Positions 53,762 through 62,467 are shown, counted from the stretch's first letter. The stretch: DNA of 64,000 nucleotides from [Mycobacterium] fortunisiensis (GCF_019050325.1 NZ_VOMB01000020.1:488497-552496), one strand, 5' to 3'. The notes: generated by a model not told the origin, from the letters alone. Made by a program: numbers and translations.

Positions 53762-54891
53762 GAGAGTGCGCGCTGCGGCTGCCCGCTGTAGTCGCTGAGC
53801 GGCCGGATCAGTGCGTTCGAGGCGGCCTGCTCCATGATGTGCGCGGTCCAGCCGGTGATCCGGCTCATCACGAAAAGTGGTGTGAAACTGGGGATGTCGA
53901 AACCCATCAGGTAGTAGGCCGGGCCGGTCGGGAAGTCCAGGTTGGGTTTGATCCCGGTGGCGGCCAGCATGTTCTGTTCCAGCCGCTCGTAGATGTCGAG
54001 CCAACGCTGCCCGTCCCGCGCCTCGGCAACCTGCTTCAGCGCAGCTTTCATGGTGGGCACCCGGGAATCGCCGTTCTTGTACACGCGGTGACCGAAGCCC
54101 ATCACCTTGTCCTTGCGGGTCAGCTTGTCGTGTAACCATTCCGCGGCGTTGTCGGCGGTACCGATCTCCAGCATGTCGTGCATGACGGCTTCGTTGGCCC
54201 CACCGTGCAGTGAACCCTTCAGCGCCCCGATGGCTGCGGTGACCGCACTGTAGATGTCAGACTGGGTCGAGGTGACCACCCGGGCGGCGAAGGTGGAGGC
54301 GTTGAAACTGTGCTCGGCGTACAGGATCATCGACTGCTCGAACGCCGTGACGATCACCGGGTCCGGCACGTCGCCGAAGCACATGTTGAGGAAGTTCTCC
54401 GAGTAGCCCATGTGACTGTGCGGGGCGATCGGTTCAAGACCACGGCGCCGGCGCATGTCGGCGGCGACGATGGTCGGCAGCACCGCGAATATCCGCAGCG
54501 ACTTGGCGAAGTTGGCGGCCACCGTGCTGACATCCTCGTCCGGGTCCTCGGCGCCGAGGTAGCTGATCGCGGTCCGCACCACATCCATCGGGTGGCAGTT
54601 GTCAGGCAGCTTGGCCAGCAACGAGAGCATCGACCGGTCGATGCGTCGCGAGGCCCGCTCGCGCTGGGTGAACAGCGACAGCTCCTGATCGGTGGGCAGC
54701 TCACCGTGCCACAACAGGTAGGCGACCTGTTCGAAGCTGCAGTGCGCGGCCAGATCCTGAACCGGGTAGCCCCGGTAGGTCAGCGAGTTGGTTTCCGGGA
54801 CCACCTTGGAGATCGCCGTGGTGTCGACGACAACACCGGCCAGGCCCTTGTAGATGCGTGGTTGTACGGCATCGTCTGCGGTCATGGTCAT
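53758..54891 (-). CDS. prpC: 2-methylcitrate synthase PrpC
   Basis: A 377-residue citrate-synthase-family enzyme condensing propionyl-CoA with oxaloacetate. Active-site segments: GSLHGGANEAVM and GFGHRVYKNGDSRVP (the two His) and NLDFPTGPAYY (Asp). Placement between prpB and pyc identifies it as the methylcitrate enzyme; such enzymes also have citrate synthase activity (gltA1, Rv1131, in M. tuberculosis). Confidence 0.92.
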   Translation of the reverse strand: MTMTADDAVQPRIYKGLAGVVVDTTAISKVVPETNSLTYRGYPVQDLAAHCSFEQVAYLLWHGELPTDQELSLFTQRERASRRIDRSMLSLLAKLPDNCHPMDVVRTAISYLGAEDPDEDVSTVAANFAKSLRIFAVLPTIVAADMRRRRGLEPIAPHSHMGYSENFLNMCFGDVPDPVIVTAFEQSMILYAEHSFNASTFAARVVTSTQSDIYSAVTAAIGALKGSLHGGANEAVMHDMLEIGTADNAAEWLHDKLTRKDKVMGFGHRVYKNGDSRVPTMKAALKQVAEARDGQRWLDIYERLEQNMLAATGIKPNLDFPTGPAYYLMGFDIPSFTPLFVMSRITGWTAHIMEQAASNALIRPLSDYSGQPQRALS

Positions 54892-55808
54892 TGTTTCGCT
54901 CCCTGCAGTGCGAAGTTGTAGATGTCGGAATCGAACTCGTTGTATTCGGAGTAACGGAGCAGCTCGTACAACCGGCTGCGGTGTTGCATCTGGTCGAGCA
55001 GCCCGGATTGGGTACCGAGCGAATCGATTTCACGGAGGCCCATTTCGACGGCGTGCATCGCCAGCCGCAGTGTGGTCACCGGGTAGATCACCATGTTGTA
55101 GCCGATGTCGGTGAGCTGGCGGACCGTGAGCAGTTCGGATTTCCCGAACTCGGTCATGTTGGCCAGCAACGGGGTGTCGACCGCGGCCCGGAACTGCTCG
55201 AAATCCGCCGGGGTGTTGAGCGCCTCGGTGAAGATCAGGTCCGCACCGGCGTCGGCGTACGCCTTGGCCCGTTCGATCGCCGCGGGAATCCCCTCGATCC
55301 CCGCGGCATCGGTGCGCGCGCAGATGATGAAGTTCGGGTCGCGGCGCGCCGAGACGGCCGCCCGCAGGCGCTTGACCATCTCACCGGTCTCCACCACGGC
55401 CTTGCCGTCGAGATGCCCACACCGCTTGGGGTTGACCTGATCTTCCAGATGCAGGCCGGCCAGGCCGGCATCTTCGAGCAGGGTGACGGTGCGGGCCGCG
55501 CTCATAGGTTCACCGAAACCGGTGTCGGCGTCGATGAGCGTCGGCAGGTCGGTGGCAGAGGCGATCTGGGCCCCGCGACCACACACCTCGGTCAGGGTGG
55601 TCAGACCGATATCGGGCAGCCCGAGGTCAGCAGACAGCACCGCCCCGGACACGTATACACCCTCGAAGCCGATCTCGGCGATCAGCTTCGCCACCAGCGG
55701 TGAGAACGCCCCCGGGAACCGCTGCAGCGCACCAGATTCCAGGGCCGCCCGGAACCGCCGACGCTTCTCCGCGGCCGGGGTGACCGACCCGAGCAGCCCG
55801 GCGCTCAC
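54888..55808 (-). CDS. prpB: 2-methylisocitrate lyase PrpB
   Basis: A 306-residue member of the isocitrate-lyase/PEP-mutase superfamily that splits methylisocitrate into pyruvate and succinate. The active-site loop is NPKRCGHLDGKAVV (K-R-C-G-H); metal-binding Asp residues are in DADTGFGEP and LHLEDQVNPK. M. tuberculosis lacks a dedicated prpB and uses isocitrate lyase instead, so its presence here points to an environmental mycobacterium. Both ends overlap neighbours by 4 bases. Confidence 0.94.
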   Translation of the reverse strand: MSAGLLGSVTPAAEKRRRFRAALESGALQRFPGAFSPLVAKLIAEIGFEGVYVSGAVLSADLGLPDIGLTTLTEVCGRGAQIASATDLPTLIDADTGFGEPMSAARTVTLLEDAGLAGLHLEDQVNPKRCGHLDGKAVVETGEMVKRLRAAVSARRDPNFIICARTDAAGIEGIPAAIERAKAYADAGADLIFTEALNTPADFEQFRAAVDTPLLANMTEFGKSELLTVRQLTDIGYNMVIYPVTTLRLAMHAVEMGLREIDSLGTQSGLLDQMQHRSRLYELLRYSEYNEFDSDIYNFALQGAKQ

Positions 55809-57319
55809 TGGAAGATCCCCGAAGGAATCGTCGGCGCCTTGTCCAGCACCCGCGGATCGACCCGCACGTTCAGCGCGCCGAGACCGCCGCCCTTGGTCGT
55901 CGAGATGTTTTCCACTGCGGACAGGAACCGTTGCTGCTCTTCGGCTTCCACGACACCGTCAGCCAGCTCGGCGAACTTGGCGATGTACTGCTCGCGTTCG
56001 AATGGCCGCGCCCCGAGCGGATGCGCGTCGGCGACCGCCAGCTCGTCGACGATGGTCTCGCCACTCTTGAGGGTCACGACAGCCTTGGCGCCGAACGCCT
56101 TTTCGGCCGGATCGTTCGAATGGTAGCGCCGGGTCCACTCCGGATCTTCGACCGTGGAGATCTTGCTCCACAGGTCGATGGTGTCGGGTCGGTGCGCGCG
56201 TTCAGGTGCGTAGGACCGCTCGTGATGCCAGGCCCCGTCCTGCAGCGCAACCGCGAAGATGTACATCACCGAATGGTCGAGGGTCTCCCGCGAGGCGCCC
56301 GGGTCGAACTTCTGCGGGTCGTTGGATCCGGTGCCGATCACCACGTGGGTGTGGTGGCTGGTATGCAGCACGATCGAGGCGATCTGGTCGAGGTCGCCGA
56401 TCCGCTCGCGCAGCCGCCGGGCCAGGTCGATGGGCGCCTGGCTCTGGTACTCGGCCGAGTGTTCCTTGGTGTAGGTGTCCAGGATCGCGCGCTTGGGCTC
56501 CCCGGGCTCGGGCAGCGGCACCCGGTAGGTGTGTTCGGGGCCGGACAACAGCCAGGCGATCACCCCGTCCTCGCCCTCCCAGATCGGGGCCGGCGAACCC
56601 TCGCCGCGCATGGCCCGATCGACCGCCTCGATCGCGACCTTGCCGGCCCAGGCCGGGGCGTACGCCTTCCAGCTGGAGATCAGGCCTTTGCGGGACTGCC
56701 TGGTGGCAGTGGTCAGGTGCAGCGCCTGACCGATGGCGTTGTAGATGGTCTCGGGATCGAGCCGCAGCATCGTCCCCAGACCGGCCGCTACCGAGGGGCC
56801 GAGGTGAGCGACGTGGTCGATCTTGTGCTCGTGCAGGCAGATTCCCTTGACCAGGTCGACCTGGACCTCGTAGGCCGTGGCGATGCCGCGGATCAGGTCC
56901 GCGCCGCGAACGCCGAGCTGCTGGGCGACGGCGACCAGGGCCGGGATGTTGTCGCCCGGGTGGGAGTACTCGGCGGCCAGGAAAGTGTCGTGGAAGTCGA
57001 GTTCGCGCACGGCCACGCCGTTGGCCCAGGCGGCCCATTCGGCCGAGACCGTGCCCTCGACACCGAATACGGCCGCACCCTGCCGATTCTTGTGCGCCAG
57101 CGCCTGCGCGCGGGCCACTGTGACCGGGCGGCGGATCACCGAGGCCGCCGACACCGCGGCGTTGTCGATGATGCGGTTGACCACCATTGCCTCGGTCTCC
57201 GCCGGCACCGCGACGGGATCGGCGGCGACCTGTGCGATCTTCCACGCCAGGTGCTCGGTCCGCGGGAACTCCTCGGCGCTACGCCGTGTCTTGACCTCAT
57301 ACTCACGCATGATCCGCAC
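55805..57319 (-). CDS. prpD: 2-methylcitrate dehydratase PrpD
   Basis: A 504-residue MmgE/PrpD-family dehydratase acting on methylcitrate. Family segments: AAVFGVEGTVSAEWAAWANG, RELDFHDTFLAAEYSHPGDN, GICLHEHKIDHVAHLGPS, QSRKGLISSWKAYAPAWAGK. First gene of prpD-prpB-prpC-pyc, all with 4-base overlaps, so one transcript divergent from prpR. The 108-base gap to prpR carries TTTGCG-type repeats that fit PrpR sites. Confidence 0.94.
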   Translation of the reverse strand: MRIMREYEVKTRRSAEEFPRTEHLAWKIAQVAADPVAVPAETEAMVVNRIIDNAAVSAASVIRRPVTVARAQALAHKNRQGAAVFGVEGTVSAEWAAWANGVAVRELDFHDTFLAAEYSHPGDNIPALVAVAQQLGVRGADLIRGIATAYEVQVDLVKGICLHEHKIDHVAHLGPSVAAGLGTMLRLDPETIYNAIGQALHLTTATRQSRKGLISSWKAYAPAWAGKVAIEAVDRAMRGEGSPAPIWEGEDGVIAWLLSGPEHTYRVPLPEPGEPKRAILDTYTKEHSAEYQSQAPIDLARRLRERIGDLDQIASIVLHTSHHTHVVIGTGSNDPQKFDPGASRETLDHSVMYIFAVALQDGAWHHERSYAPERAHRPDTIDLWSKISTVEDPEWTRRYHSNDPAEKAFGAKAVVTLKSGETIVDELAVADAHPLGARPFEREQYIAKFAELADGVVEAEEQQRFLSAVENISTTKGGGLGALNVRVDPRVLDKAPTIPSGIFQ

Positions 57320-57375
57320 GCTACGCAGATCAGTGGACCAGCGGAACTACCTGTAAATGCGTATTTTTGTGTCCT

Positions 57376-57406
57376 TTTGCGGACAGATTTGCGAATGCTG
57401 CGAAAG
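57376..57406. promoter_or_regulatory. Putative PrpR binding repeats
   Basis: Three related heptamers spaced by one helical turn: TTTGCGG (57376), TTTGCGAA (57388) and the inverted TGCGAAAG (57399). PrpR and RamB regulators bind TTTGCAAA-like sequences in prp and icl promoters. The cluster lies just upstream of prpR in the divergent prpD/prpR gap, suggesting control of both. Confidence 0.5.
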
Positions 57407-57427
57407 GTAACCCCGGTAGCCTGAGCC

Positions 57428-58840
57428 GTGGTGACGAAGACATTCGCCGGCGCCCGCCTGAGGCGGCTCCGCGACGAGAAAGGCCTGACGCAGGTCGCGC
57501 TGGCGCGTGCCCTGGGCCTGTCCACCAGCTACGTCAACCAACTCGAGAACGACCAGCGGCCGATCACCGTGCCGGTGCTGCTGGCGCTGGCCGACCGGTT
57601 CGACCTGCCGACGCAGTACTTCACCCCGGACGCCGATGCGCGGCTGGTGTCGGACCTGCGCGAGATCCTGGCCGACAGCCCGGCGACGGCCTCGCAGATC
57701 GAGGAACTCGTCGCCCGCATGCCCGAGATCGGGCAGACGATGGTCAACCTGCATCGGCGGCTGCACGATGCCACCGCCGATTTGGAGGCCGTGCACGGCC
57801 GGGCCAACCTGGACGCGCAGGCCGGTACGCAGCAGCCGATGCCGTTCGAAGAGGTCCGCGACTTCTTCTACGACCGCCGCAATTACATCGACGCACTCGA
57901 CCGGGCGGCCGAGGAGATGTTCGTCCGGCACCGTCTGCAGATCGGCGGGCTCGACCGGCAACTCGCCGATCTGCTGGCAGGCGAGTTCGGAATCTCGGTG
58001 ATCGTCGACGACGGAGATGTGTTGGGCTCCAACGTGAAACGTCGCTATCGACCCGAGGCCGGGACGCTGCATGTGGCCCGTTGGCTGCTGCCCGGTCAGC
58101 GGGCATTCCAGCTGGCCACCCAGCTCGCCCTGCTGCTGCACGCCGAGCTGATCAACTCCATCGTCGCCACCGACGACCAGTTGAGCACGGAGGCACGCGA
58201 TGTCGCGCGGATCGGACTGGCCAACTACTTCGCCGGCGCGCTGCTGCTGCCGTACCGGATGTTCCTGGCCGCCGCTGAAGGCCTGCGTTACGACATCGAC
58301 CAACTCGCCCGGCGCTTCGAGATGGGCTTCGAGACGATCTGCCACCGGCTGTCCACCCTGCAGCGGCCCGACGCGCGCGGCGTCCCGTTCATCTTCGTCC
58401 GCACCGACAGCGCCGGGAACATCTCGAAACGTCAGTCGGCCACCGCATTTCACTTTTCCCGGGTGGGCGGTAACTGTCCGCTGTGGGTGGTCCACCACGC
58501 GTTCTCCCGGCCCGGCGAGTTCCTCACCCAGGTGGCCCAGATGCCCGACGGCCGCAGCTACTTCTGGATCGCGAAGACGTCGAGTTCGGCGCCGAGCCGG
58601 TACCTCGGCACCCCCAAGAGCTTTTCCATCGGGCTCGGCTGCGACCTGAGCCACGCCGACAAGCTCGTGTACTCGGTCGGGATCGATCTCGCCGACCCCG
58701 AGGCCACCGTGCCGATCGGCGCCGGGTGCCGGATCTGTGACCGGCCGGCCTGTCCACAGCGGGCGTTCCCCTATGTGGGGCGGCCCGTGCATGTCGACCC
58801 CGAGACCAGCAGCAACCTGCCGTATTCCCCGACGATCTAG
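57428..58840 (+). CDS. prpR: PrpR, propionate-responsive transcriptional regulator
   Basis: A 470-residue ScfR-family regulator. XRE-type helix-turn-helix at about 8-62 (GARLRRLRDEKGLTQVALARALGLS); then an IrrE/ImmA-like region (ARIGLANYFAGALLLPYRMF); then a C-terminal domain with a Cys cluster CRICDRPACPQRAFPY that fits the iron-sulfur cluster reported for such proteins. It activates methylcitrate and glyoxylate genes in response to propionyl-CoA. It is divergent from prpD and corresponds to Rv1129c. Starts with two adjacent GTG codons (57428 or 57431). Confidence 0.92.
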   Translation: MVTKTFAGARLRRLRDEKGLTQVALARALGLSTSYVNQLENDQRPITVPVLLALADRFDLPTQYFTPDADARLVSDLREILADSPATASQIEELVARMPEIGQTMVNLHRRLHDATADLEAVHGRANLDAQAGTQQPMPFEEVRDFFYDRRNYIDALDRAAEEMFVRHRLQIGGLDRQLADLLAGEFGISVIVDDGDVLGSNVKRRYRPEAGTLHVARWLLPGQRAFQLATQLALLLHAELINSIVATDDQLSTEARDVARIGLANYFAGALLLPYRMFLAAAEGLRYDIDQLARRFEMGFETICHRLSTLQRPDARGVPFIFVRTDSAGNISKRQSATAFHFSRVGGNCPLWVVHHAFSRPGEFLTQVAQMPDGRSYFWIAKTSSSAPSRYLGTPKSFSIGLGCDLSHADKLVYSVGIDLADPEATVPIGAGCRICDRPACPQRAFPYVGRPVHVDPETSSNLPYSPTI

Positions 58841-58882
58841 CCTCCGGCCCGGTCTGCACGGCCGATGCGGGACAATAGGCCG

Positions 58883-59578
58883 GTGGACTGCGTGGTGGCA
58901 CGAGAGGCGCTGTCGGCGCGCCTGGACGGGGAGCGAGAGCCCGTCCCTTCGGCGCGCGTCGACGAGCACCTGCGTGCCTGCCCCGACTGCACCGCCTGGT
59001 ACGACCGGGCCGGAGCCCACGCCCTGCAACTGCGTGGGCTGGCTGACGGCGGGTTGATCGGCGCGGTGAGCCCGCCCGCAGACCACCGCGGCGGCGCCTT
59101 GGGCGTCCTGTGGCAGCGGGTGCGGCCGCACCTGTTGGCCGTCGCCATCGTCGTCATCGGGGTGGTCCAGATCGGTCTGGCAATAGGCCAGGCAGCCGGC
59201 CTGCACTTCGGAATGGTGGCCGACCATCACGGGGCGGCCAGCGGAGCGCACCTGCTCAACGAGTCCACCGCCTGGTCGGCGGCGCTGGGGATTGCGACGA
59301 TTGTCATGGCGTTCCGCCGGCGCATCGCTCCGGGCCTGGCCTGCGTCCTGGTGATCTACTGCGGATTCCTCACCTATTACGTGGTGTCGGATGCGATGGC
59401 CGGGCAGGTCACCCCGGTCCGGGTGCTCAGCCACCTTCCGGTGGCGTTGGCGGCCCTGGTTTCGATCCTGGCCGCGCGTACCGAACGCCCGGGCGATCCG
59501 TCACCCGGGGCGGTGCAGGATGACAGCGCCGGTCCGCGGCGGCGTCATCTGCGGGCCGCCGACGACCCGGCCGCCTGA
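58883..59578 (+). CDS. Zinc-finger (zf-HC2) membrane protein, anti-sigma-factor-like
   Basis: About 231 residues. The N-terminal zf-HC2/ZAS motif is VDCVVAREALSARLDGE ... VDEHLRACPDCTAWY (H-x3-C-x2-C), followed by a linker and four or five hydrophobic segments (LLAVAIVVIGVVQIGLAIG, SAALGIATIVMAF, ACVLVIYCGFLTYYV, LPVALAALVSILAA). ZAS domains normally hold an ECF sigma factor, but no sigma gene is adjacent. It resembles Rv0093c, which lies near the copper/oxidase gene Rv0102. GTG 58883 is selected because it keeps VDC at the start; ATG 58865 is the alternative. Confidence 0.72.
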   Translation: MDCVVAREALSARLDGEREPVPSARVDEHLRACPDCTAWYDRAGAHALQLRGLADGGLIGAVSPPADHRGGALGVLWQRVRPHLLAVAIVVIGVVQIGLAIGQAAGLHFGMVADHHGAASGAHLLNESTAWSAALGIATIVMAFRRRIAPGLACVLVIYCGFLTYYVVSDAMAGQVTPVRVLSHLPVALAALVSILAARTERPGDPSPGAVQDDSAGPRRRHLRAADDPAA

Positions 59579-59584
59579 ACGGGC

Positions 59585-60202
59585 TCAGGTCATCAGGCCG
59601 AACATGATCGCCATGCCCGCTGCCATCATCGCCCGGCACAGCGTGCCGAAATGCGGGGACGCCCCGGCCCCTGACTGTTGCCGTGCCGCGAAGTAGCGGT
59701 GCAGCCAGACAACCGCGGCGAGCACGAAGCACACCATGATGACCCAGTTCACCGTGAGCATCCAGAGCGGTTGGGCCGGACCGTGATTCGTCGTCGTCAT
59801 CGCCATCGCATGCATGTCATGGCCGGCCATCTCCATCTCCATTGACGGCTCGTGACGTGGCGCCATGGCGCCGTTCATCGCGGCGTACATCCACGCCATC
59901 GCCGCCATCATGGCGGCGTCGTACCCGCCGATCAGTCGACGGGCCGGATTTCCCGGCCGTACGGCCGCGGCCAGGAACCACACGGCGGCGGCCACGAAGA
60001 AATACATCGGGCCGGCAGACGGCAACTCGGCGCCGCGCGGCCAGGCCATCACCAGCATCGCCACGGCCATCGCCAAGTGGAGCAGCTGGCTCACCGCGAC
60101 ACTCGGCCGTTCATGTGCACCTGCGAACGCATAGATGCACTCCAGCGCGCTCAGGCCGAACAACACCGTGACTACCCAGCGAAGCGCGACGTCGGCGATC
60201 AT
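59585..60202 (-). CDS. DUF5134-family membrane protein, Met/His-rich
   Basis: 205 residues with about six hydrophobic segments. Between the third and fourth is an extremely Met/His-rich stretch (PSMEMEMAGHDMHAMAM), the type of sequence that binds Cu(I). It is divergent from the CopD-CtaG gene, 117 bases away, and convergent with the zinc-finger gene. AGGACC precedes the ATG. A copper-binding or delivery role is inferred from composition and neighbours. Confidence 0.75.
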   Translation of the reverse strand: MIADVALRWVVTVLFGLSALECIYAFAGAHERPSVAVSQLLHLAMAVAMLVMAWPRGAELPSAGPMYFFVAAAVWFLAAAVRPGNPARRLIGGYDAAMMAAMAWMYAAMNGAMAPRHEPSMEMEMAGHDMHAMAMTTTNHGPAQPLWMLTVNWVIMVCFVLAAVVWLHRYFAARQQSGAGASPHFGTLCRAMMAAGMAIMFGLMT

Positions 60203-60290
60203 TGCAGGTCCTGTCTACGCGAGCGAGCGGGTGCGGTCATCCACTGTTGGTCGCAGCGGCGGTCCGGAAAGTTCCCGCGCCCGATCATCA

Positions 60291-60309
60291 CTACGACGTG
60301 TTGTCGTAG
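60291..60309. promoter_or_regulatory. Perfect 7-bp dyad at the CopD-CtaG gene promoter
   Basis: CTACGAC and GTCGTAG separated by 5 bases, ending 10 bases before the ATG at 60320. The layout is like operators of BlaI/MecI/CopY-family repressors (TAC ... GTA dyads). Binding there would block the promoter or initiation. The assignment is by resemblance only. Confidence 0.45.
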
Positions 60310-60319
60310 ACTCTCGACG

Positions 60320-62266
60320 ATGGCGCGTGAGCTGATGTCCAGTACCGCCCCTGGGCGGTGGGGACGGTTGTCCCTGCTCGGCAGCATGATCGGCGGTATC
60401 GCAGTGCTGACGGCGTACGCACCACACCTGGGGGCGCAACGGCTGGCCGCGGCCGGTATCGCCGATCCGGGCACCGCCACCAACGCGGCCCGGCTGCTCG
60501 GGCACTGGGCGGGGCTGTTGGCCGGTGCCGTGTGTGTCGGCGCGCTGGTGTGGATTGTCACGACGGCGACGCCGCGCGACGGCGGCCGCATCGATGCCGC
60601 GTCATTTGGCGCGCACCTTGTCATCGAGCGTGTCGCCATCGTTTGGGCCTGCTGCGCGACCGCGATGGTCGTCATCTCAGCGGCCGCGGATTCCGGGATC
60701 CCAATCGGTCGGCTCGTCAGCGGTCCGGGGCTGGGCAGTGCCATCGCGGCGTCCGAGGTGGCCCGCGGCTGGTGCGTGACGGTGCTGTGCGCGGCGGCAC
60801 TGGCCGTCGGTGTGCGCTTCACGCTGGGGTGGGTCGGTCACTGTGTTGCCCTGCTGCCGGCCGTGATCGGGGTGATCGCCGTCCCGGTGACCGGAAATGC
60901 CGGGCAGGGGCCCGATCACGATGTCGCGACCAGCGCCGTCATCGTTTTCGCGGTGGCACTGGCGGTATTGGCCGGAACCAAGGTGCTGGTGGCCGGATCG
61001 CAAGACGCCGCTCCCCGCCGGGTTCAGGTGCTGCAGCTGGCCTGCGGGTCCGTCGCCATCGTCTTCGGCGCGCTGTTGGCCACCTTGATGCTGGGCGGGT
61101 TGCCGATCCTGGGATCCGATTACGGCTGGGCCGCACTCGTTGCGGGGACGTTGCTGGTGCTGGTCATCGTCGGCGATGCCGTACTGGTGCTGACCCGGCG
61201 CGCGTCCGCACGATGGGCCGACGCCGTGGCGGCAGCCGCCATGATCGTCGTCGTCACCGCAGTGGCTGTGGCCGCCACCAGCGTGCCGCCCCGGTTCACC
61301 GTGCACGAGTTCAGCACATGGGACATCTTCTTGGGCTACCAGCTCGACGGGCCACCGAACGCGTTGAACCTCATCACCGCGTGGCGCTTCGATCCGCTGA
61401 TCGGCACCGCGGCCATCGTGTTGGCCCTGTGCTATCTGGTCGGCGCCGATCGGTTGCGCCGCCGTGGCGACCGCTGGCCGGTGGGGCGCACCATCGCCTG
61501 GGTCCTGGGGTGCGCCGCCTTGTTGATCACCACGAGTTCCGGGGTGCGCGCCTACGGATCGGCGATGTTCAGCGTGCACATGGCCGAACACATGGCATTG
61601 AACATGTTCATCCCGGTGCTCCTGGTGCTGGGCGCCCCCGTCACCCTCGCGCTCCGTGTCCTGCCGTCGAACAGCCAGACGCCCGGGCCCCGTGAGTGGC
61701 TGCTGTGGCTCGTCCATGCCCCGGCGACGCGGTTCCTATCCCATCCGGTGACGGCGTTCGTCTTGTTCGTCGGTTCGCTGTATCTCGTCTATTTCACGCC
61801 ACTGTTCGACACCTTGATCCGGTACCACTGGGGGCACGAGTTCATGACCGTGCATTTCCTGTTGACCGGATACCTCTACTACTGGGGCATCATCGGCATC
61901 GACCCCGGACCGCGGCGGCTGCCGTTCCTGGGGCGGCTCGGGTTGTTGTTCGCTGTGATGCCATTCCACGCCTTCTTCGGCATCGCGACCATGACGATGA
62001 CCTCAACGCTGGGCGAGAGCTTCTACCGGTCGGTGAATCTTCCTTGGGTGCAGAACATCTCGGACGACCAACATCTCGGCGGCGCCATCGCGTGGGGTTC
62101 CAGCGAGTTGCCGGTGCTCATCGTGGTGGTCGCGCTCGTGGCCCAGTGGGCACGGCAGGACCGCAAGGTGGGGGCGCGCCAGGACCGCCACAGTGACCGC
62201 GGATACGACGACGACCTCGACGCCTACAACGCGATGCTCCGCGAGCTTTCCCGCACCCGACGCTGA
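60320..62266 (+). CDS. Second CopD-CtaG fusion membrane protein
   Basis: A 648-residue paralogue of the protein at 39.9 kb, with the same two halves: CopD-like (GVIAVPVTGNAGQGPDHDVATS region) and caa3-type CtaG (MFSVHMAEHMALNMFIPVLLVLGAPVTLALR, GYLYYWGIIGIDPGPRRL, LGESFYRSVNLPWVQNISDDQ, ending DLDAYNAMLRELSR). His/Met residues of the copper motif are kept. It is flanked by a Met/His-rich protein and a metallothionein, which suggests copper handling under special conditions rather than routine oxidase assembly. ATG 60320 was used; ATG 60335 is possible. Confidence 0.82.
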   Translation: MARELMSSTAPGRWGRLSLLGSMIGGIAVLTAYAPHLGAQRLAAAGIADPGTATNAARLLGHWAGLLAGAVCVGALVWIVTTATPRDGGRIDAASFGAHLVIERVAIVWACCATAMVVISAAADSGIPIGRLVSGPGLGSAIAASEVARGWCVTVLCAAALAVGVRFTLGWVGHCVALLPAVIGVIAVPVTGNAGQGPDHDVATSAVIVFAVALAVLAGTKVLVAGSQDAAPRRVQVLQLACGSVAIVFGALLATLMLGGLPILGSDYGWAALVAGTLLVLVIVGDAVLVLTRRASARWADAVAAAAMIVVVTAVAVAATSVPPRFTVHEFSTWDIFLGYQLDGPPNALNLITAWRFDPLIGTAAIVLALCYLVGADRLRRRGDRWPVGRTIAWVLGCAALLITTSSGVRAYGSAMFSVHMAEHMALNMFIPVLLVLGAPVTLALRVLPSNSQTPGPREWLLWLVHAPATRFLSHPVTAFVLFVGSLYLVYFTPLFDTLIRYHWGHEFMTVHFLLTGYLYYWGIIGIDPGPRRLPFLGRLGLLFAVMPFHAFFGIATMTMTSTLGESFYRSVNLPWVQNISDDQHLGGAIAWGSSELPVLIVVVALVAQWARQDRKVGARQDRHSDRGYDDDLDAYNAMLRELSRTRR

Positions 62267-62267
62267 A

Positions 62268-62287
62268 GCCGCCGCCGGTTCGGCGGC
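62268..62287. terminator. Hairpin between convergent CopD-CtaG and metallothionein genes
   Basis: A perfect 7-bp stem (GCCGCCG/CGGCGGC) with a 6-base loop begins right after the CopD-CtaG stop and ends 4 bases before the metallothionein stop. It can serve both directions. Confidence 0.5.
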
Positions 62288-62291
62288 CCGG

Positions 62292-62402
62292 TCAGTCCGC
62301 GGTGTCGGAACCGCAGCGGCAGTCGCTCCCGCACGCGCAGTTCTCACACTTACAGTTCGGGTTGTCACACTTCGTCGACTCGGCTGTCTCATTGCTGGTC
62401 AT
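62292..62402 (-). CDS. Small metallothionein-like protein
   Basis: 36 residues with 7 Cys, all between residues 12 and 30 (KCDNPNCKCENCACGSDC then RCG). The arrangement CxxxxCxCxxCxCxxxCxC is typical of bacterial metallothioneins, which bind Cu(I), Zn or Cd. It is unlike M. tuberculosis MymT in sequence. On the minus strand TAATCT ends 7 bases before the ATG and no Shine-Dalgarno sequence is present, so the mRNA is probably leaderless. The end of an IS110 element lies about 50 bases upstream. Neighbouring copper-type genes support a copper role. The frame is short, so expression needs proof. Confidence 0.78.
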   Translation of the reverse strand: MTSNETAESTKCDNPNCKCENCACGSDCRCGSDTAD

Positions 62403-62467
62403 GCATATGAGATTACCCGTGACCACCGCAGATGTGGCGCGACTCACTCTTGATGCTCCTATTCGTG

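Noticed and set aside
62403..62425. RicR copper operator upstream of the metallothionein
   Set aside because: Only a GGGTA half-site overlaps the -10 region; the partner TACCC at the proper distance is missing.
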